This document shows positions 35,044 to 44,717 of a DNA stretch of 64,000 bases, one piece after another; positions within the stretch are counted from its first letter, which is position 1; each line of letters starts with the position of its first letter. Source of the stretch: Rhizobiales bacterium dw_265 (lineage in GTDB: Bacteria > Pseudomonadota > Alphaproteobacteria > Micropepsales > Micropepsaceae); assembly GCA_018449595.1 (NCBI GenBank), contig JAAVUU010000002.1, forward strand, positions 620,001 to 684,000, read 5' to 3'. The notes beneath the pieces were generated by a model. That model had not been told where the DNA came from and did no database searches. It saw only the letters and a program-made list of their open reading frames with translations. Position numbers and translations under genes: made by a program.

Positions 35044-35516
35044 GGGGCAATTCTCCCTTGCAGGCGTCTGGCGACCCCCTGCCCTGCCGCGACAAAGCAT
35101 GTGATACCAACAAGATAGGCCAAGAGGCTAAAGCGATCTGGCAGGATGCAGGCGATCAGGAGCCCGACCGCGACAAGCCAAATGACAGGCGAAACATTGG
35201 GTCTGCGGCCCCGCAGGACCGTGTAAACAGACAGCGAAAACATCAGGAACATGGCCGCCGGCGCCCGCGCCGGATCGTCCAGGCCAAAACCGAAGGGCAG
35301 CGCCAGCAAGCCCAGGGACAGCACCGTCGCCGCCTGCCCCAGGCCGCCCGCCAGCAGCGCCAGCAGCAGCAGCCCGCCGCCGATCCAGCCATGGTGGGCG
35401 GCAACCGCCGCCACGGCCGCCGCAAACCCCGCCCCCGCCACGACCGGCAGCAGCCAGGCCGGATGCGGCGGCAACCTGGACGCCAGCCAGGTGAATTGCG
35501 GATCGGGAAAGCCCAT
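35040..35516 (-). CDS. Small polytopic membrane protein, unknown
   Basis: A 158-aa protein with about five hydrophobic segments (VVAGAGFAAAVAAVA, LLLLALLAGGLGQAA, LGLLALPFGFG, AMFLMFSLSVYTVL, VIWLVAVGLLIACIL) and a short basic C-terminus. I do not recognise a family. It overlaps the HIT gene start (ATGA), so the two are translated together, suggesting a shared but unknown role. Confidence 0.75.
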   Translation of the reverse strand: MGFPDPQFTWLASRLPPHPAWLLPVVAGAGFAAAVAAVAAHHGWIGGGLLLLALLAGGLGQAATVLSLGLLALPFGFGLDDPARAPAAMFLMFSLSVYTVLRGRRPNVSPVIWLVAVGLLIACILPDRFSLLAYLVGITCFVAAGQGVARRLQGRIAP

Positions 35517-35600
35517 ATGCCTCTATAGCCGGGTTCGCGGGGCCTGTAACGGACATGCGCCCCGCGCGTATTATGTGATGTGAAAATTGGAGATCGGATC

Positions 35601-36122
35601 ATGGAAAAGGCACTCTTCGGCGCGGGCTGCTTCTGGGGCGTGGAGGATTTCTTCCGCCAGGTGCCCGGCGTCAGCGACGCGGTCAGCGGCTATGCCGGCG
35701 GCACCACCGATGCCCCGTCCTACAAGCAGGTCTGCAAGGGCGACACCTATCACGCCGAAGTGGTCGAAGTGAGTTTCGACCCGGCCAAGGTGTCCTATGC
35801 CACCCTGGTGGAGCTGTTCTTCCGCATGCACAACCCCACCCAGCGCGACCGCCAGGGGCCGGATTTCGGCACCCAGTACCGCAGCGTGATCTTCACCCAT
35901 GGCCCGGACCAGGCGCGCATCGCCGCCGAGGAAAAGGCCAAGGTCGCGGCGTCGGGCAAGTGGAAGCAGCCGGTCGTCACCCAGATCGAGCCCGCCCCCG
36001 CCTTCTGGAAGGCCGAGGAAAGCCACCAACGCTATTTCCAGAAGCATGGCGGCTCCTGCCATGTGTCCTTCGCGGAACTGCGGGCGGAATCGGCCTCAAG
36101 CAGCGAAGCGGTAGGCCATTAA
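35601..36122 (+). CDS. msrA: Peptide methionine-S-sulfoxide reductase MsrA
   Basis: A 173-aa repair enzyme reducing methionine-S-sulfoxide in proteins. The active-site motif GAGCFWG (9-15), AEVVEVSFDP, and FRMHNPTQRDRQGPDFGTQYRS are typical; the C-terminal region carries QKHGGSCHVSF, with a Cys likely used for resolving. The ATG at 35601 (GGAG site) is used rather than a GTG seven codons earlier. The last nine codons lie inside a 28-bp repeat also found at 62925, so the C-terminus has been replaced or extended by repeat DNA. Confidence 0.95.
   Translation: MEKALFGAGCFWGVEDFFRQVPGVSDAVSGYAGGTTDAPSYKQVCKGDTYHAEVVEVSFDPAKVSYATLVELFFRMHNPTQRDRQGPDFGTQYRSVIFTHGPDQARIAAEEKAKVAASGKWKQPVVTQIEPAPAFWKAEESHQRYFQKHGGSCHVSFAELRAESASSSEAVGH
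36092..36119 (+). repeat. 28-bp coding repeat, copy 1
   Basis: GGCCTCAAGCAGCGAAGCGG-TAGGCCAT forms the end of the msrA reading frame. It differs at two positions from 62925-62952, which is read in frame on the other strand inside the polysaccharide deacetylase gene. The ends GGCCT/AGGCC are inverted. Confidence 0.75.
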
Positions 36123-36144
36123 AAAAGGCGCGGCCCACTAAGGG

Positions 36145-36579
36145 CTATTTGCCGGTGGCGCCCCGTACCGTGAAGGCCACGGCCACGGCGCTGCCGTCTG
36201 ACAGGTCCAGCAGCACCGGCACCCGGGCGCCGATCTTCATCCTGGGGTCGCTGCACATCAGGTGATAGCCGCCGGGCGCGAAGGCGACCTGGCCGCCCGG
36301 CGGCACCATCACCTGGTTCACCATGTCCATGCTGCTCATGCCGCCCTTGTTGGCCGACTGGTGCATCATCAGCATGCCGCAGGCATCCGAGCGCGCGCCG
36401 ACGATGGCGATCTCGCGGGCCGTGCTGTTCTGGGCGTTGAAATAGCCCGCCGCCGGCAGCTTGCCCGGCAGGCTGCGAAACCAGCCGTCGCTGATCTCGA
36501 ACGGCGCGGCACCAGCTGCGCAGGTCATGGCAAGCAGGGCAATCAGGCTAGGCAGCTTCACGTTCTTGTCTTTCTTCAT
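36145..36579 (-). CDS. Periplasmic copper chaperone PCu(A)C
   Basis: A 144-aa exported copper chaperone (signal MKKDKNVKLPSLIALLAMTCAAG split near AGA) that loads the CuA or CuB site of cytochrome oxidase with Sco. Copper ligands are visible: CGMLMMHQSANKGGMSSMDM and the later GGYHLMCSD (HxM). It overlaps the ctaG 3' end by 32 bp; a GTG six codons in is an alternative start. It belongs to a copper/oxidase assembly group with ctaG and sco. Confidence 0.9.
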   Translation of the reverse strand: MKKDKNVKLPSLIALLAMTCAAGAAPFEISDGWFRSLPGKLPAAGYFNAQNSTAREIAIVGARSDACGMLMMHQSANKGGMSSMDMVNQVMVPPGGQVAFAPGGYHLMCSDPRMKIGARVPVLLDLSDGSAVAVAFTVRGATGK

Positions 36580-37429
36580 TCAGGCGCATGGTCACCAGCA
36601 CCACGATCATGGCGGCAAAGCTGGTCAGGGTTCCCGGCAGCCAGATGATCAGCCCGCCATAATGCTGGTCATTCAGCGCCGTCATGTCCAGCACCCGGCC
36701 GCAGATGGTATAGACCGGATAGATGTCATGCTCGGTCAGCGACAGGATCGCACCCAGCACCATCTGCGGCAGTTCGATCACCAGGATCAGGGCGGCGCGC
36801 ATCAGGTGGCTGAGGCGGGCGGGCGGTTTGGCCCGCGAATCCAGGATCAGCGACCAGAACATCACGCCATTGACGGCCATGGTCCAGTTCATCAGCTCGT
36901 ACAGATTGGCGTCCAGCATCACCCGGGTATGGATCTGCGGGATCAGCCAGAAATAGAGCAGCCCGACAAACAGGAACGGCGCCAGCACCGGGTTTTGCAG
37001 GAAAGACAGCGTGGCCTGCACCGGCCGCGACAGGACCAGCGGTTTCAGGAAATCCGGCATGCCGGCGAAGACCACCGGCCCGCTCATGCCCAGCGCGATC
37101 AGGAAGGCGCCCAGGTGGTGCAGCACGAAATGGGCGGCGCGGTGCACGAAGAACATGTGCTGGGCGTAATAGTCGATGCGGGTCTGCAGCACGATCCAGA
37201 AGCTGGCAATGCCGGCGACAAAACAGACCTGCCGCCACAGCGGGGGATGCTCCGTGGGCGGAAGGATCGTCAACCCGCGCCCGAACCAAAACAGGGTCAG
37301 GCTGGCCACCAGATATTCCGGCCAGGAAAATTCCCAGGGCAGCCACACCGGCAGGTCGGCCGGAAAGAAGCGGCAGAGCAGATACAGCACCGCGCCCAGC
37401 GCCAGCAGCGCGGCATACCACAGGCGCAT
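36548..37429 (-). CDS. ctaG: CtaG-type cytochrome c oxidase assembly protein
   Basis: A 293-aa inner-membrane protein of the caa3-type CtaG family, with about seven TM helices and the His-rich loop motifs FFVHRAAHFVLHHLG and IPQIHTRVMLD, probable copper ligands. It precedes the PCu(A)C gene and starts one base into the paiB stop (TGATG), so all three minus-strand genes are coupled. The role is copper insertion into terminal oxidases. The caa3_CtaG identification is by motif and topology. Confidence 0.85.
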   Translation of the reverse strand: MRLWYAALLALGAVLYLLCRFFPADLPVWLPWEFSWPEYLVASLTLFWFGRGLTILPPTEHPPLWRQVCFVAGIASFWIVLQTRIDYYAQHMFFVHRAAHFVLHHLGAFLIALGMSGPVVFAGMPDFLKPLVLSRPVQATLSFLQNPVLAPFLFVGLLYFWLIPQIHTRVMLDANLYELMNWTMAVNGVMFWSLILDSRAKPPARLSHLMRAALILVIELPQMVLGAILSLTEHDIYPVYTICGRVLDMTALNDQHYGGLIIWLPGTLTSFAAMIVVLVTMRLNEERQEREAA

Positions 37430-38019
37430 CAGGGCTTGTCCATCCGCCGGGCCATGTCGGCACGGTCCTCGCGCAGGTATGCTTCGCGCACGCCGTCACG
37501 GTCGGCGGCATCACGGTTCTGGCTGAGTTTCCACTTGCCTTCCAGCGTTTCGACGGTCAGTTCGAAGCCGACAATGCCGCGCAGCATGGCGGCCAGATAG
37601 CTTTCGGGCGCATCGCCGATCCCCCAGGGCTGCTCCCGGCCTGCTTCATGCGCATCGCTCAGGGCGCCGGCATGGGCGCGCAGCCAGTCCGCATCCTGGA
37701 TCCAGCGGATGCGCCCGCGCGCATGCACCGTGATGTAGTTCCAGGTCGGCACCGCCTTGCCGGTCTCAGCCTTGCTGGGATACCAGCCCGGCGAGACATA
37801 GGCATGCGGCCCCAGGAAGATCGCCAGGGCCTCGCCCTCGCCCTGCTTCCACACCGGATTGGCGCGCGCGACATGGCCCCGCAAGGTATCGCCTTCCAGC
37901 AGCATGGGCAGGTGATTGGCGTCCAGATCGCGCGTAATCAGCGTGGCAAAAGCGATCTGCCGCATGGCGTCGCGCAGGACCTCAGGCCGGTCTTCGCGGA
38001 AATGGTCAGGGGTGTACAT
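37429..38019 (-). CDS. PaiB-like FMN-binding negative transcriptional regulator
   Basis: A 196-aa split-barrel FMN-binding protein matching PaiB: N-terminal MYTPDHFREDRPEVLRDAM, flavin-barrel segments FATLITRDLDANHLPMLL and HAYVSPGWYPSK, and WNYITVHARG. In Bacillus the PaiB group represses sporulation and degradative genes; in proteobacteria it is probably a flavoenzyme. It starts a tight operon with ctaG and the copper chaperone. Confidence 0.9.
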   Translation of the reverse strand: MYTPDHFREDRPEVLRDAMRQIAFATLITRDLDANHLPMLLEGDTLRGHVARANPVWKQGEGEALAIFLGPHAYVSPGWYPSKAETGKAVPTWNYITVHARGRIRWIQDADWLRAHAGALSDAHEAGREQPWGIGDAPESYLAAMLRGIVGFELTVETLEGKWKLSQNRDAADRDGVREAYLREDRADMARRMDKP

Positions 38020-38075
38020 AGCCGCGATAATAAGCGCCTGTGCGGCCCGCGCCCAGCGTGATAAAGACGCGGCCC

Positions 38076-38639
38076 ATGCGCCAGACTTCCGTCAAGATCG
38101 CTGCCCTGTTTCTCGCGCTGCTGCTGGCCGGATGCTCGAAACCGGCGTGGCACATGACCGACATTTCAGGGTCGATGCCCCGGCTGGATTTCCACATGGC
38201 GGCGGCGGGCAAGCCGGTCACGGCGGCGGATTTCCGCGGCAAGGTGGTGGCGCTGTATTTCGGTTACAGCCACTGCCCCGATGTCTGCCCCACCACTTTG
38301 GCCAATCTCACCGACATGCTGGGCAAGGTGGCGAGCCCCGACGTGCGGGTGCTGTTCGTGACGGTGGACCCCGACCGCGACACCGACGCCGTGCTGGCGG
38401 ATTATGCCAAGGCGTTTTCGCCCCAGGTGGTGGGGCTGCGCGGCAGCGCCAACCAGCTTGCGGCGCTGGCGCGCACCTATCGCGTCGCCTACACCGTCAA
38501 ACAGGGCCCGCCCTATGCGGTGATGCACTCCAACGCGGTGTTCTTCTTTGACCGCGACGGCAAGGCGCGGCTGGTCACCACCGACACCGGCGATGCGGCG
38601 GCGATGGCGCAAGACGTGAAGCGGTTGCTGAAGGAATAG
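38076..38639 (+). CDS. Sco1/SenC copper chaperone lipoprotein
   Basis: A 187-aa thioredoxin-fold protein. The N-terminus has a lipoprotein signal with lipobox LLLAGCS; the copper motif is CPDVCPTT and the distal ligand His lies in VMHSNAVFFFD. It helps assemble the CuA site of cytochrome oxidase, matching the nearby PCu(A)C and CtaG genes, and is divergent from them. The ATG at 38076 is chosen because the signal begins there. Its stop abuts the stop of the hypothetical gene on the other strand. Confidence 0.93.
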   Translation: MRQTSVKIAALFLALLLAGCSKPAWHMTDISGSMPRLDFHMAAAGKPVTAADFRGKVVALYFGYSHCPDVCPTTLANLTDMLGKVASPDVRVLFVTVDPDRDTDAVLADYAKAFSPQVVGLRGSANQLAALARTYRVAYTVKQGPPYAVMHSNAVFFFDRDGKARLVTTDTGDAAAMAQDVKRLLKE

Positions 38640-39491
38640 CTATCGTACCCAGACGATATTCCTTGTATTGGGCATGGTCCGCGAGCGGTTAAACGAGCCA
38701 CCCCAGCGTATGCCATCAAAGGTCCGTTCTTTTCCGGGATCGGCCCAAATGTCGGATACCGAGGCCCCGTTTTCGTTGCCGCCGAAAAAATATGAGGCGC
38801 CTCGAAAGCCAAAGAAATCCAGAATTCGAAGGTTATCAAATTTATCGGAAAGCCGCCTGGGATAGGAATCCAATGCCGGCTCCGCGTTCAGATCGAGGCG
38901 AACGCCAAACTGCGGGAAATGCCCCGCAGAATCGCAAGTGCGGACATGCCAAACAAAATCCTTACCTGCACGGACAGGATCGACAGCGGAAATGCGATAG
39001 AGCATTTCTGGCTTCCCATCGCTGTCAACGTCAAAGTCCGCCGTCTGATATCTGGCGCTTTCGGCCTTAAACAGGGCCAGAATCGCCAGGCCATAGCGAT
39101 CCCAAATTCTCTTCCGCAGGGCATCTATGTTTTCAGATGGATACTGACGATGCAATGTCCGGGTCAGATCCTCGTTGCCGAAAAAACCGCTGATGACGAA
39201 AGATTTGATCCGGTCGACGTGGGCTCGATAATTCTGAGTCTGCCAAGCAGGGTAGGAAAAATCGGGGTCAGGCGTGAAAAGCGTGCACAGGCTTGGGTGC
39301 TGTGTCTTTTGCGCCATTACCTTGCTGGTAAGCACCTGGCAAATGGCACGACTGCATGTCGGCTGATCACGGAAGAAACTCCAGTCCAGCTGCGGGTCGG
39401 ACGGAGCGATATTGACACCACCTCCGGCTCTTGCCGGCAGCATCAGCAACAGGAGTAGACAGACAACCTTGCGCGACGGATTGCCGGTCAT
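38640..39491 (-). CDS. Secreted hypothetical protein after lpd
   Basis: A 283-aa protein with a signal peptide (VVCLLLLLMLPARAGG) and no domain I recognise. It has several Cys (CSRAICQV, TLCTLF-like) and FDVDSDGKPEMLYRIS, which resembles repeat/integrin-type VCBS-like metal loops. Its base composition is visibly lower in GC (roughly 50%) than its neighbours, suggesting transfer. It starts eight bases after lpdA with an AAGGG site and is read with it. Confidence 0.75.
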   Translation of the reverse strand: MTGNPSRKVVCLLLLLMLPARAGGGVNIAPSDPQLDWSFFRDQPTCSRAICQVLTSKVMAQKTQHPSLCTLFTPDPDFSYPAWQTQNYRAHVDRIKSFVISGFFGNEDLTRTLHRQYPSENIDALRKRIWDRYGLAILALFKAESARYQTADFDVDSDGKPEMLYRISAVDPVRAGKDFVWHVRTCDSAGHFPQFGVRLDLNAEPALDSYPRRLSDKFDNLRILDFFGFRGASYFFGGNENGASVSDIWADPGKERTFDGIRWGGSFNRSRTMPNTRNIVWVR

Positions 39492-39499
39492 CAAACCCT

Positions 39500-40897
39500 T
39501 TAAATATGCAGCGCCGCGCCGTCCGCCGCCAGCACCGCTTCGTGCATCATTTCCGACAATGTCGGATGCGGGAAGATGGTGTGGGCCAGCTCCTGGTCGG
39601 TCAGTTCGCCGGTCTTGGCGATGACATAGCCCTGGATCAGTTCGGTGACTTCCGCGCCGACCATATGCGCGCCCAGCAGTTCGCCGGTCTCGGCATCGAA
39701 CACGGTCTTGACCATGCCCTCGGCCTCGCCCAGGGCAATCGCCTTGCCGTTGCCGATGAAGGGGAACTTGCCGACCTTGATCTTTCTTCCCGTGGCCTTC
39801 GCCGCAGCCTCGGTAAGTCCCACCGACGCCACCTGCGGCCAGCAATAGGTGCAGCCCGGGACGTTCGACGTGTTGAGCGGATGCACGCCCTTCACGCCCG
39901 CGATCTTCTCGGCCACGATCACGCCTTCGTGCATCGCCTTGTGCGCCAGCCAGGGCGCGCCGACCAGGTCGCCGATCGCCCACACGCCGTCGACGCCGGT
40001 CTCGCCATATTTCCCGGCGACAACATGGGTGCGGTCAACCTTGATGCCCGCTTCTTCCAGGCCGATATTCTCGACATTGCCGACAATGCCCATCGCCAGG
40101 ATGACGCGGTCCACGGTGATTTCTTCGGTCTTGCCCGCCTTGTCTTTCAGGGTGCAGGTGACGCTGTCGGCGCCCTTTTTCAGTTCGGTGACCTGGGTGC
40201 CGGTCTTGAGCTTCATGCCCTGCTTGGTGAAGGCCTTGGCGGCGAAGGCCGAGATTTCCTCATCCTCCACCGGCAGCACGCGGTCGAGGATTTCCACCAC
40301 CGTCACCTCCGCGCCCAGGGTGCGGTAGAAGCTGGCGAACTCGATGCCGATGGCGCCCGAACCCACGACCAGCAGCGACTTGGGGAAGCTTTCCGGCACC
40401 ATCGCCTCGCGATAGGTCCAGACCAGCTTGCCGTCAGGCTCCAGCCCCGGGAAGGTGCGGGCGCGCGCGCCGGTCGCCAGCACGATATTCTTGGCGGTGA
40501 CGTCGCTGGTCTTGCCGTCTTTCGTCACCGTCAGCTTGCCTTTGCCCGCCAGCTTGGCTTCGCCGGGGATGACCGTGATCTTGTGCTTCTTCATCAGGAA
40601 GCTGACACCGTCGGACAATTGCTTGGCGACGGCGCGGCTGCGCTTGACGATGGCTTCGATGTCGAACTTGAAATTGTCGGCGCTGAAGCCGAATTCCTTC
40701 AGCCGGTGCATCAGGTGCCAGATCTCGCTGGAGCGCAGCAGCGCCTTGGTCGGGATGCAGCCCCAGTTCAGGCAGATGCCGCCCATGCGGTCGCGCTCGA
40801 CCACGGCGGTCTTCAGGCCCAGTTGCGCCGCGCGGATGGCGCAGACATAGCCGCCCGGGCCGCCGCCCACCACGATCACGTCATAGGAGTCAGCCAT
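39500..40897 (-). CDS. lpdA: Dihydrolipoamide dehydrogenase (E3)
   Basis: A 465-aa FAD flavoprotein reoxidising dihydrolipoyl groups with NAD. FAD motif GGGPGGYVCAIRAAQLG (11-27), redox disulfide GGICLNWGCIPTKALL, NAD motif VVGSGAIGIEFASFY, and the dimer-interface HPTLSEMMHEA with catalytic His. It is the fourth gene after pdhA, pdhB and pdhC; spacing to pdhC is nine bases. It also serves 2-oxoglutarate dehydrogenase in many bacteria. Confidence 0.97.
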   Translation of the reverse strand: MADSYDVIVVGGGPGGYVCAIRAAQLGLKTAVVERDRMGGICLNWGCIPTKALLRSSEIWHLMHRLKEFGFSADNFKFDIEAIVKRSRAVAKQLSDGVSFLMKKHKITVIPGEAKLAGKGKLTVTKDGKTSDVTAKNIVLATGARARTFPGLEPDGKLVWTYREAMVPESFPKSLLVVGSGAIGIEFASFYRTLGAEVTVVEILDRVLPVEDEEISAFAAKAFTKQGMKLKTGTQVTELKKGADSVTCTLKDKAGKTEEITVDRVILAMGIVGNVENIGLEEAGIKVDRTHVVAGKYGETGVDGVWAIGDLVGAPWLAHKAMHEGVIVAEKIAGVKGVHPLNTSNVPGCTYCWPQVASVGLTEAAAKATGRKIKVGKFPFIGNGKAIALGEAEGMVKTVFDAETGELLGAHMVGAEVTELIQGYVIAKTGELTDQELAHTIFPHPTLSEMMHEAVLAADGAALHI

Positions 40898-40906
40898 GAT
40901 CCGCTC

Positions 40907-42235
40907 CTACAACAGCATCGAAGCAGGTTCTTCGATGAACTGCTTCAGGGTTTGGAGGAACCTGGCGCCGGTCGCGCCATCCACCACCCGGTGATCGGCC
41001 GACATGGTAACGGTCATGATGGTGGCGATCTCGATCTTGCCGTCCTTCACGATGGGACGCTCCTCGCCCGCGCCGACCGCGATGATGCAGCTTTGCGGCG
41101 GGTTGATGATGGAGGTGAAGCTCTTGATCCCGAACATGCCCAGGTTGGAGACCGAGAAGCCGCCGCCCTCATACTGGTTGGGCTTGAGCTTCCTGTCCTT
41201 GGCCAGCGCGGCCAGCGTCTTGACCTCGTTGCTGATCTCCACCAGCCCCTTGGTCTGGGCCTTGAAGATGATCGGCGTGATCAGGCCGAAATCCAGCGCC
41301 ACCGCGACGCCGACATCGGCATCCTTGTGGCGCAGGATGGCGGTGTCGGTCCAGGAGGCGTTGACATCGGGATGCCGGATCAGCGCCATGGCCGACGCCT
41401 TCATGATGAAGTCGTTGACCGACAGCTTGTAGGCCGGAACCTTGTCTTTGCCTTTCGGCGCGGCGGCGTTCATCTTTTCGCGCACCGCCATCAGGGCATC
41501 GAGATTGCAGTCGACGGTCAGGTAGTAGTGCGGGATCAGCGTCTTGGCCGAAGTCAGGCGCTTGGCGATGGCCTTGCGCATGGAGTCGTGCGGCGTCTCT
41601 TCATAGGAACCCGCCGGATACAGCAGGCGCGCATCGGGCAGCGGCGCGACGCCGGGGATGCCCGCGCCGCCGGAAGCGGCGGGCGCTGCCGCGACGGCAG
41701 GCTTGGCGGCCGCAGGCTTGGCGTTCTCGACATCCGACTTGACGATGCGGCCGCGCGGGCCGGTGCCGGCGATGCCCGACAGGTCCAGGCCCTTCTGGGC
41801 GGCGATACGCCTGGCCAGCGGCGAGGCGAAGATGCGCTTGCCATCGGCTGCCGGAGCGGGCGCGGCAGGCACAGGAGCCGCGGCAGGCGTGGCGGCCTTC
41901 ACCGCATCGCCAATGTCCTTCATCGCGGCGGGAATGTCGGCCTTCACCTCCGCCTTCGGTGCGGCGGCAGCGGGTGTGGCGTCGGCCTTCTCGCCCTCGC
42001 CCAGCAGCACGGCGATGGGCGCGTTGACCTTCACGCCTTCGCTGCCTTCGGGCACCAGTATCTTGCCGATCTTGCCTTCGTCCACGGCCTCGAATTCCAT
42101 CGTGGCCTTGTCGGTCTCGATCTCGGCCAGGATGTCGCCGGACTTGACGGTATCGCCTTCCTTCACCAGCCACTTGGCCAGCTTGCCCTCCTCCATGGTG
42201 GGCGAAAGCGCGGGCATCAGAATGTTGGTCGCCAT
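40907..42235 (-). CDS. pdhC: Dihydrolipoamide acetyltransferase (E2)
   Basis: A 442-aa core subunit of pyruvate dehydrogenase. One lipoyl domain (about 1-80; [13 protein letters not shown] with the lipoylated Lys), Ala/Pro-rich linker, E1/E3-binding domain (about 130-170: [20 protein letters not shown]) and catalytic domain with [15 protein letters not shown] (active-site His). It lies three bases after pdhB. Its lipoyl coding region shares a 53-base identical run with that of pdhB. Confidence 0.97.
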   Translation of the reverse strand: MATNILMPALSPTMEEGKLAKWLVKEGDTVKSGDILAEIETDKATMEFEAVDEGKIGKILVPEGSEGVKVNAPIAVLLGEGEKADATPAAAAPKAEVKADIPAAMKDIGDAVKAATPAAAPVPAAPAPAADGKRIFASPLARRIAAQKGLDLSGIAGTGPRGRIVKSDVENAKPAAAKPAVAAAPAASGGAGIPGVAPLPDARLLYPAGSYEETPHDSMRKAIAKRLTSAKTLIPHYYLTVDCNLDALMAVREKMNAAAPKGKDKVPAYKLSVNDFIMKASAMALIRHPDVNASWTDTAILRHKDADVGVAVALDFGLITPIIFKAQTKGLVEISNEVKTLAALAKDRKLKPNQYEGGGFSVSNLGMFGIKSFTSIINPPQSCIIAVGAGEERPIVKDGKIEIATIMTVTMSADHRVVDGATGARFLQTLKQFIEEPASMLL

Positions 42236-42238
42236 CGG

Positions 42239-43618
42239 TTACGCCTTGTAGGTGACGGCTTTGACGGCCTCGATCAGATCTTCGACCGTGGGCAAAGCAA
42301 GCTTTTCCAGGTTGGCGGCATAAGGCATGGGCACGTCCTTGCCCGTCACCTTGGTCGGCGGCGCGTCGAGATAATCGAACGCCTCCAGCGCCACGCGCGA
42401 ACAGACTTCCGAACCGATGGAGCAGACCGGCCAGGCCTGTTCCATGGTGACGATGCGGTTGGTCTTCCTGACGCTCTCCAGCACCGTGTCCATGTCCAGC
42501 GGGCGCAGGGTGCGCAGGTCGATCACCTCGGCGTCGATGCCCTCCTCCGCCAGCTTTTCGGCGGCTTCCAGCGCCTGGCCGACGGTGATCGAATAGGCGA
42601 CGATGGTGACGTCCTTGCCGGGGCGCACAATCCGCGCCTTGCCGATGGGCAATACGAAATCGTCCAGCTTGGGCACCGGGAAACTGCGGCCATAGACGAT
42701 CTCGTTTTCCAGGAAGATCACCGGATTGGGATCGCGGATCGCGGCTTTCAACAGCCCCTTGGCGTCGGCGGCGAAATAGGGCGCGACCACCTTCATGCCC
42801 GGCACGCTGGCATACCAGGCGCTGTAGTCCTGGCTGTGCTGGGCCGCGACGCGGGCGGCGGCGCCGTTGGGGCCGCGGAACACGATGGGGCAGCTCATCT
42901 GGCCGCCCGACATATAGCGGGTCTTGGCGGCGGAGTTGATGATCTGGTCCATCGCCTGCATGGCGAAATTCCAGGTCATGAATTCCACGATGGGCTTGAG
43001 GCCCGCAAAGGCCGCGCCCACGCCCAGGCCGGTAAAGCCGTGTTCGGTGATCGGGGTGTCGATGACGCGGCGGTCGGTGAATTCCTGCAGCAGGCCCTGG
43101 CTGATCTTGTAGGCGCCCTGGTATTCGGCGACTTCCTCGCCCATCAGGAACACCAGTTCGTCGCGGCGCATTTCCTCGGCCATGGCGTCGCGCAGCGCGT
43201 CGCGCACCGTGGTCATCACCATTTCGGTGCCTTCGGGCACTTCGGGATCGGCGGCGACTTCAACCTTGGGGGCCTGCGATTTTTCCGTGCCCTTGTCGGC
43301 AACGGCCTTATGGTCTTCACCCGCGGGCGCGGCTGGCGCTTCCGCCTTCTTGGCCGGAGCGGCGCCTGCTGTTTCGCCATCGGCCAGCAGCGTGGCGATG
43401 GGCGAATTGACCTTCACGCCCTCGGTGCCTTCGGCGACCAGTATCTCGCCGATCTTGCCTTCATCGACGGCCTCGAATTCCATCGTCGCCTTGTCGGTCT
43501 CGATCTCGGCCAGGATGTCGCCGGACTTGACGGTATCGCCCGCCTTGACCAGCCATTTGGACAGCTTTCCTTCCTCCATGGTGGGAGAAAGCGCAGGCAT
43601 CAGGATCTCGGTGCTCAT
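42239..43618 (-). CDS. pdhB: Pyruvate dehydrogenase E1 beta with lipoyl domain
   Basis: A 459-aa E1 beta subunit with an added N-terminal lipoyl domain (about 1-80), typical of alphaproteobacteria. After a charged linker the transketolase-like domain begins ([20 protein letters not shown]) and shows [36 protein letters not shown]-like and the C-terminal domain [13 protein letters not shown]-like sequences. Together with pdhA it decarboxylates pyruvate. Its start overlaps the pdhA stop (TGATG). Confidence 0.96.
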   Translation of the reverse strand: MSTEILMPALSPTMEEGKLSKWLVKAGDTVKSGDILAEIETDKATMEFEAVDEGKIGEILVAEGTEGVKVNSPIATLLADGETAGAAPAKKAEAPAAPAGEDHKAVADKGTEKSQAPKVEVAADPEVPEGTEMVMTTVRDALRDAMAEEMRRDELVFLMGEEVAEYQGAYKISQGLLQEFTDRRVIDTPITEHGFTGLGVGAAFAGLKPIVEFMTWNFAMQAMDQIINSAAKTRYMSGGQMSCPIVFRGPNGAAARVAAQHSQDYSAWYASVPGMKVVAPYFAADAKGLLKAAIRDPNPVIFLENEIVYGRSFPVPKLDDFVLPIGKARIVRPGKDVTIVAYSITVGQALEAAEKLAEEGIDAEVIDLRTLRPLDMDTVLESVRKTNRIVTMEQAWPVCSIGSEVCSRVALEAFDYLDAPPTKVTGKDVPMPYAANLEKLALPTVEDLIEAVKAVTYKA

Positions 43619-44592
43619 CAGGCGTAAATATCCGTGTAAAGCTCGGCCAGGCCGGGCTCGGGGCTTTCGGTGGCGAATTCGGCGGCGGCGACGACCTGGG
43701 CCTTCACCTGCGCATCCATCTGCTTGAGGTCATCCTCATTCACCACGCCGCGCTCGATCAGCTTCTTGCCGAAGTGATCGATGGGGTCGCGCTTCTCGCG
43801 CACCTCGGTCACTTCCTCGCGGGTGCGGTACTTGGCCGGGTCCGACATGGAATGGCCCCGGTAGCGGTAGGTCTTCATCTCCAGGATGATCGGGCCCTTG
43901 CCGGCGCGGCACCAGGCCATCGCCTCCTCGCCCGCCGCCTGCACCGCCTCCACATCCATGCCGTCCACCTGCATGCCGGGGATGTTGAAGCTGAGGCCGC
44001 GCTTGGAGAAATCGGTTTCCGCGCTGGAGCGGGCAACGCTGGTGCCCATGGCGTACTGGTTGTTCTCGATCACATAGATGACCGGCAGCTTCCACAGCTC
44101 GGCCATGTTGAAGCTTTCATAGACCTGGCCCTGGTTGGCGGCGCCGTCGCCAAAATAGGTCAGGGTCACCGCATCGCTGCCGCGATACTTGTTGGCAAAG
44201 GCCAGGCCGGTGCCGATCGGCACCTGGGCGCCGACGATGCCGTGGCCGCCGTAGAATTTCTTCTCGGCGCTGAACATGTGCATCGAGCCGCCCTTGCCGC
44301 GCGACAGCCCGGTGGAGCGGCCGGTGAGTTCCGCCATCACCGACTTGGGATCGATGCCCTGGGCCAGCATGTGGCCATGGTCGCGATAGGCGGTGATCTG
44401 CTGGTCGCCTTCCTTGGCGGCGCCCATCAGGCCGACCACCACGGCCTCCTGTCCGATATAGAGATGGCAGAAGCCGCCGATCAGGCCCATGCCGTAAAGC
44501 TGTCCCGCGCGCTCCTCGAAGCGGCGTATCAACAGCATGTCGTGATAGAGTTTTTTCTGGGATTCGGAGTTGCTTTTGGCGGCTTCTGGCAT
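43618..44592 (-). CDS. pdhA: Pyruvate dehydrogenase E1 alpha
   Basis: A 324-aa thiamine-diphosphate subunit. TPP motif [20 protein letters not shown] with the NQYAMG strand, [15 protein letters not shown] and phospho-loop [15 protein letters not shown] are visible. It is the first gene of pdhA-pdhB-pdhC-lpdA, downstream of two palindromes (44697-44759) that are candidate operator sites. Confidence 0.97.
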   Translation of the reverse strand: MPEAAKSNSESQKKLYHDMLLIRRFEERAGQLYGMGLIGGFCHLYIGQEAVVVGLMGAAKEGDQQITAYRDHGHMLAQGIDPKSVMAELTGRSTGLSRGKGGSMHMFSAEKKFYGGHGIVGAQVPIGTGLAFANKYRGSDAVTLTYFGDGAANQGQVYESFNMAELWKLPVIYVIENNQYAMGTSVARSSAETDFSKRGLSFNIPGMQVDGMDVEAVQAAGEEAMAWCRAGKGPIILEMKTYRYRGHSMSDPAKYRTREEVTEVREKRDPIDHFGKKLIERGVVNEDDLKQMDAQVKAQVVAAAEFATESPEPGLAELYTDIYA

Positions 44593-44696
44593 GGTTTGGT
44601 GTTGCCGTTTTTGCGGTTTTTGGAAGCTGGGAACAGCGTTGTTGCAAGCTACGCGCGGCTTGGCAAGAACATTGTTATTTTATTGCGCCGCAACCG

Positions 44697-44711
44697 CCGA
44701 ACAGTGTTCGG
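44697..44711 (-). promoter_or_regulatory. palindrome CCGAAC-AGT-GTTCGG before pdhA
   Basis: A perfect 6-3-6 inverted repeat just upstream of the presumed -10 region, a typical place for a repressor or activator of the pdh operon. The regulator is not known; inferred from symmetry and position. Confidence 0.45.
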
Positions 44712-44717
44712 CCCACG

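Noticed and set aside
39492-39983. N-terminal extension of the hypothetical gene at 38640-39491
   Set aside because: The extension lies wholly within lpdA in another frame; a signal peptide and AAGGG site fix the start at 39491.
39431-43627. 4.2-kb open frame on the plus strand, opposite lpdA-pdhC-pdhB
   Set aside because: The real minus-strand genes are clear enzymes; the long frame is a GC-rich codon shadow with a low-complexity His/Gly/Asp-rich translation.
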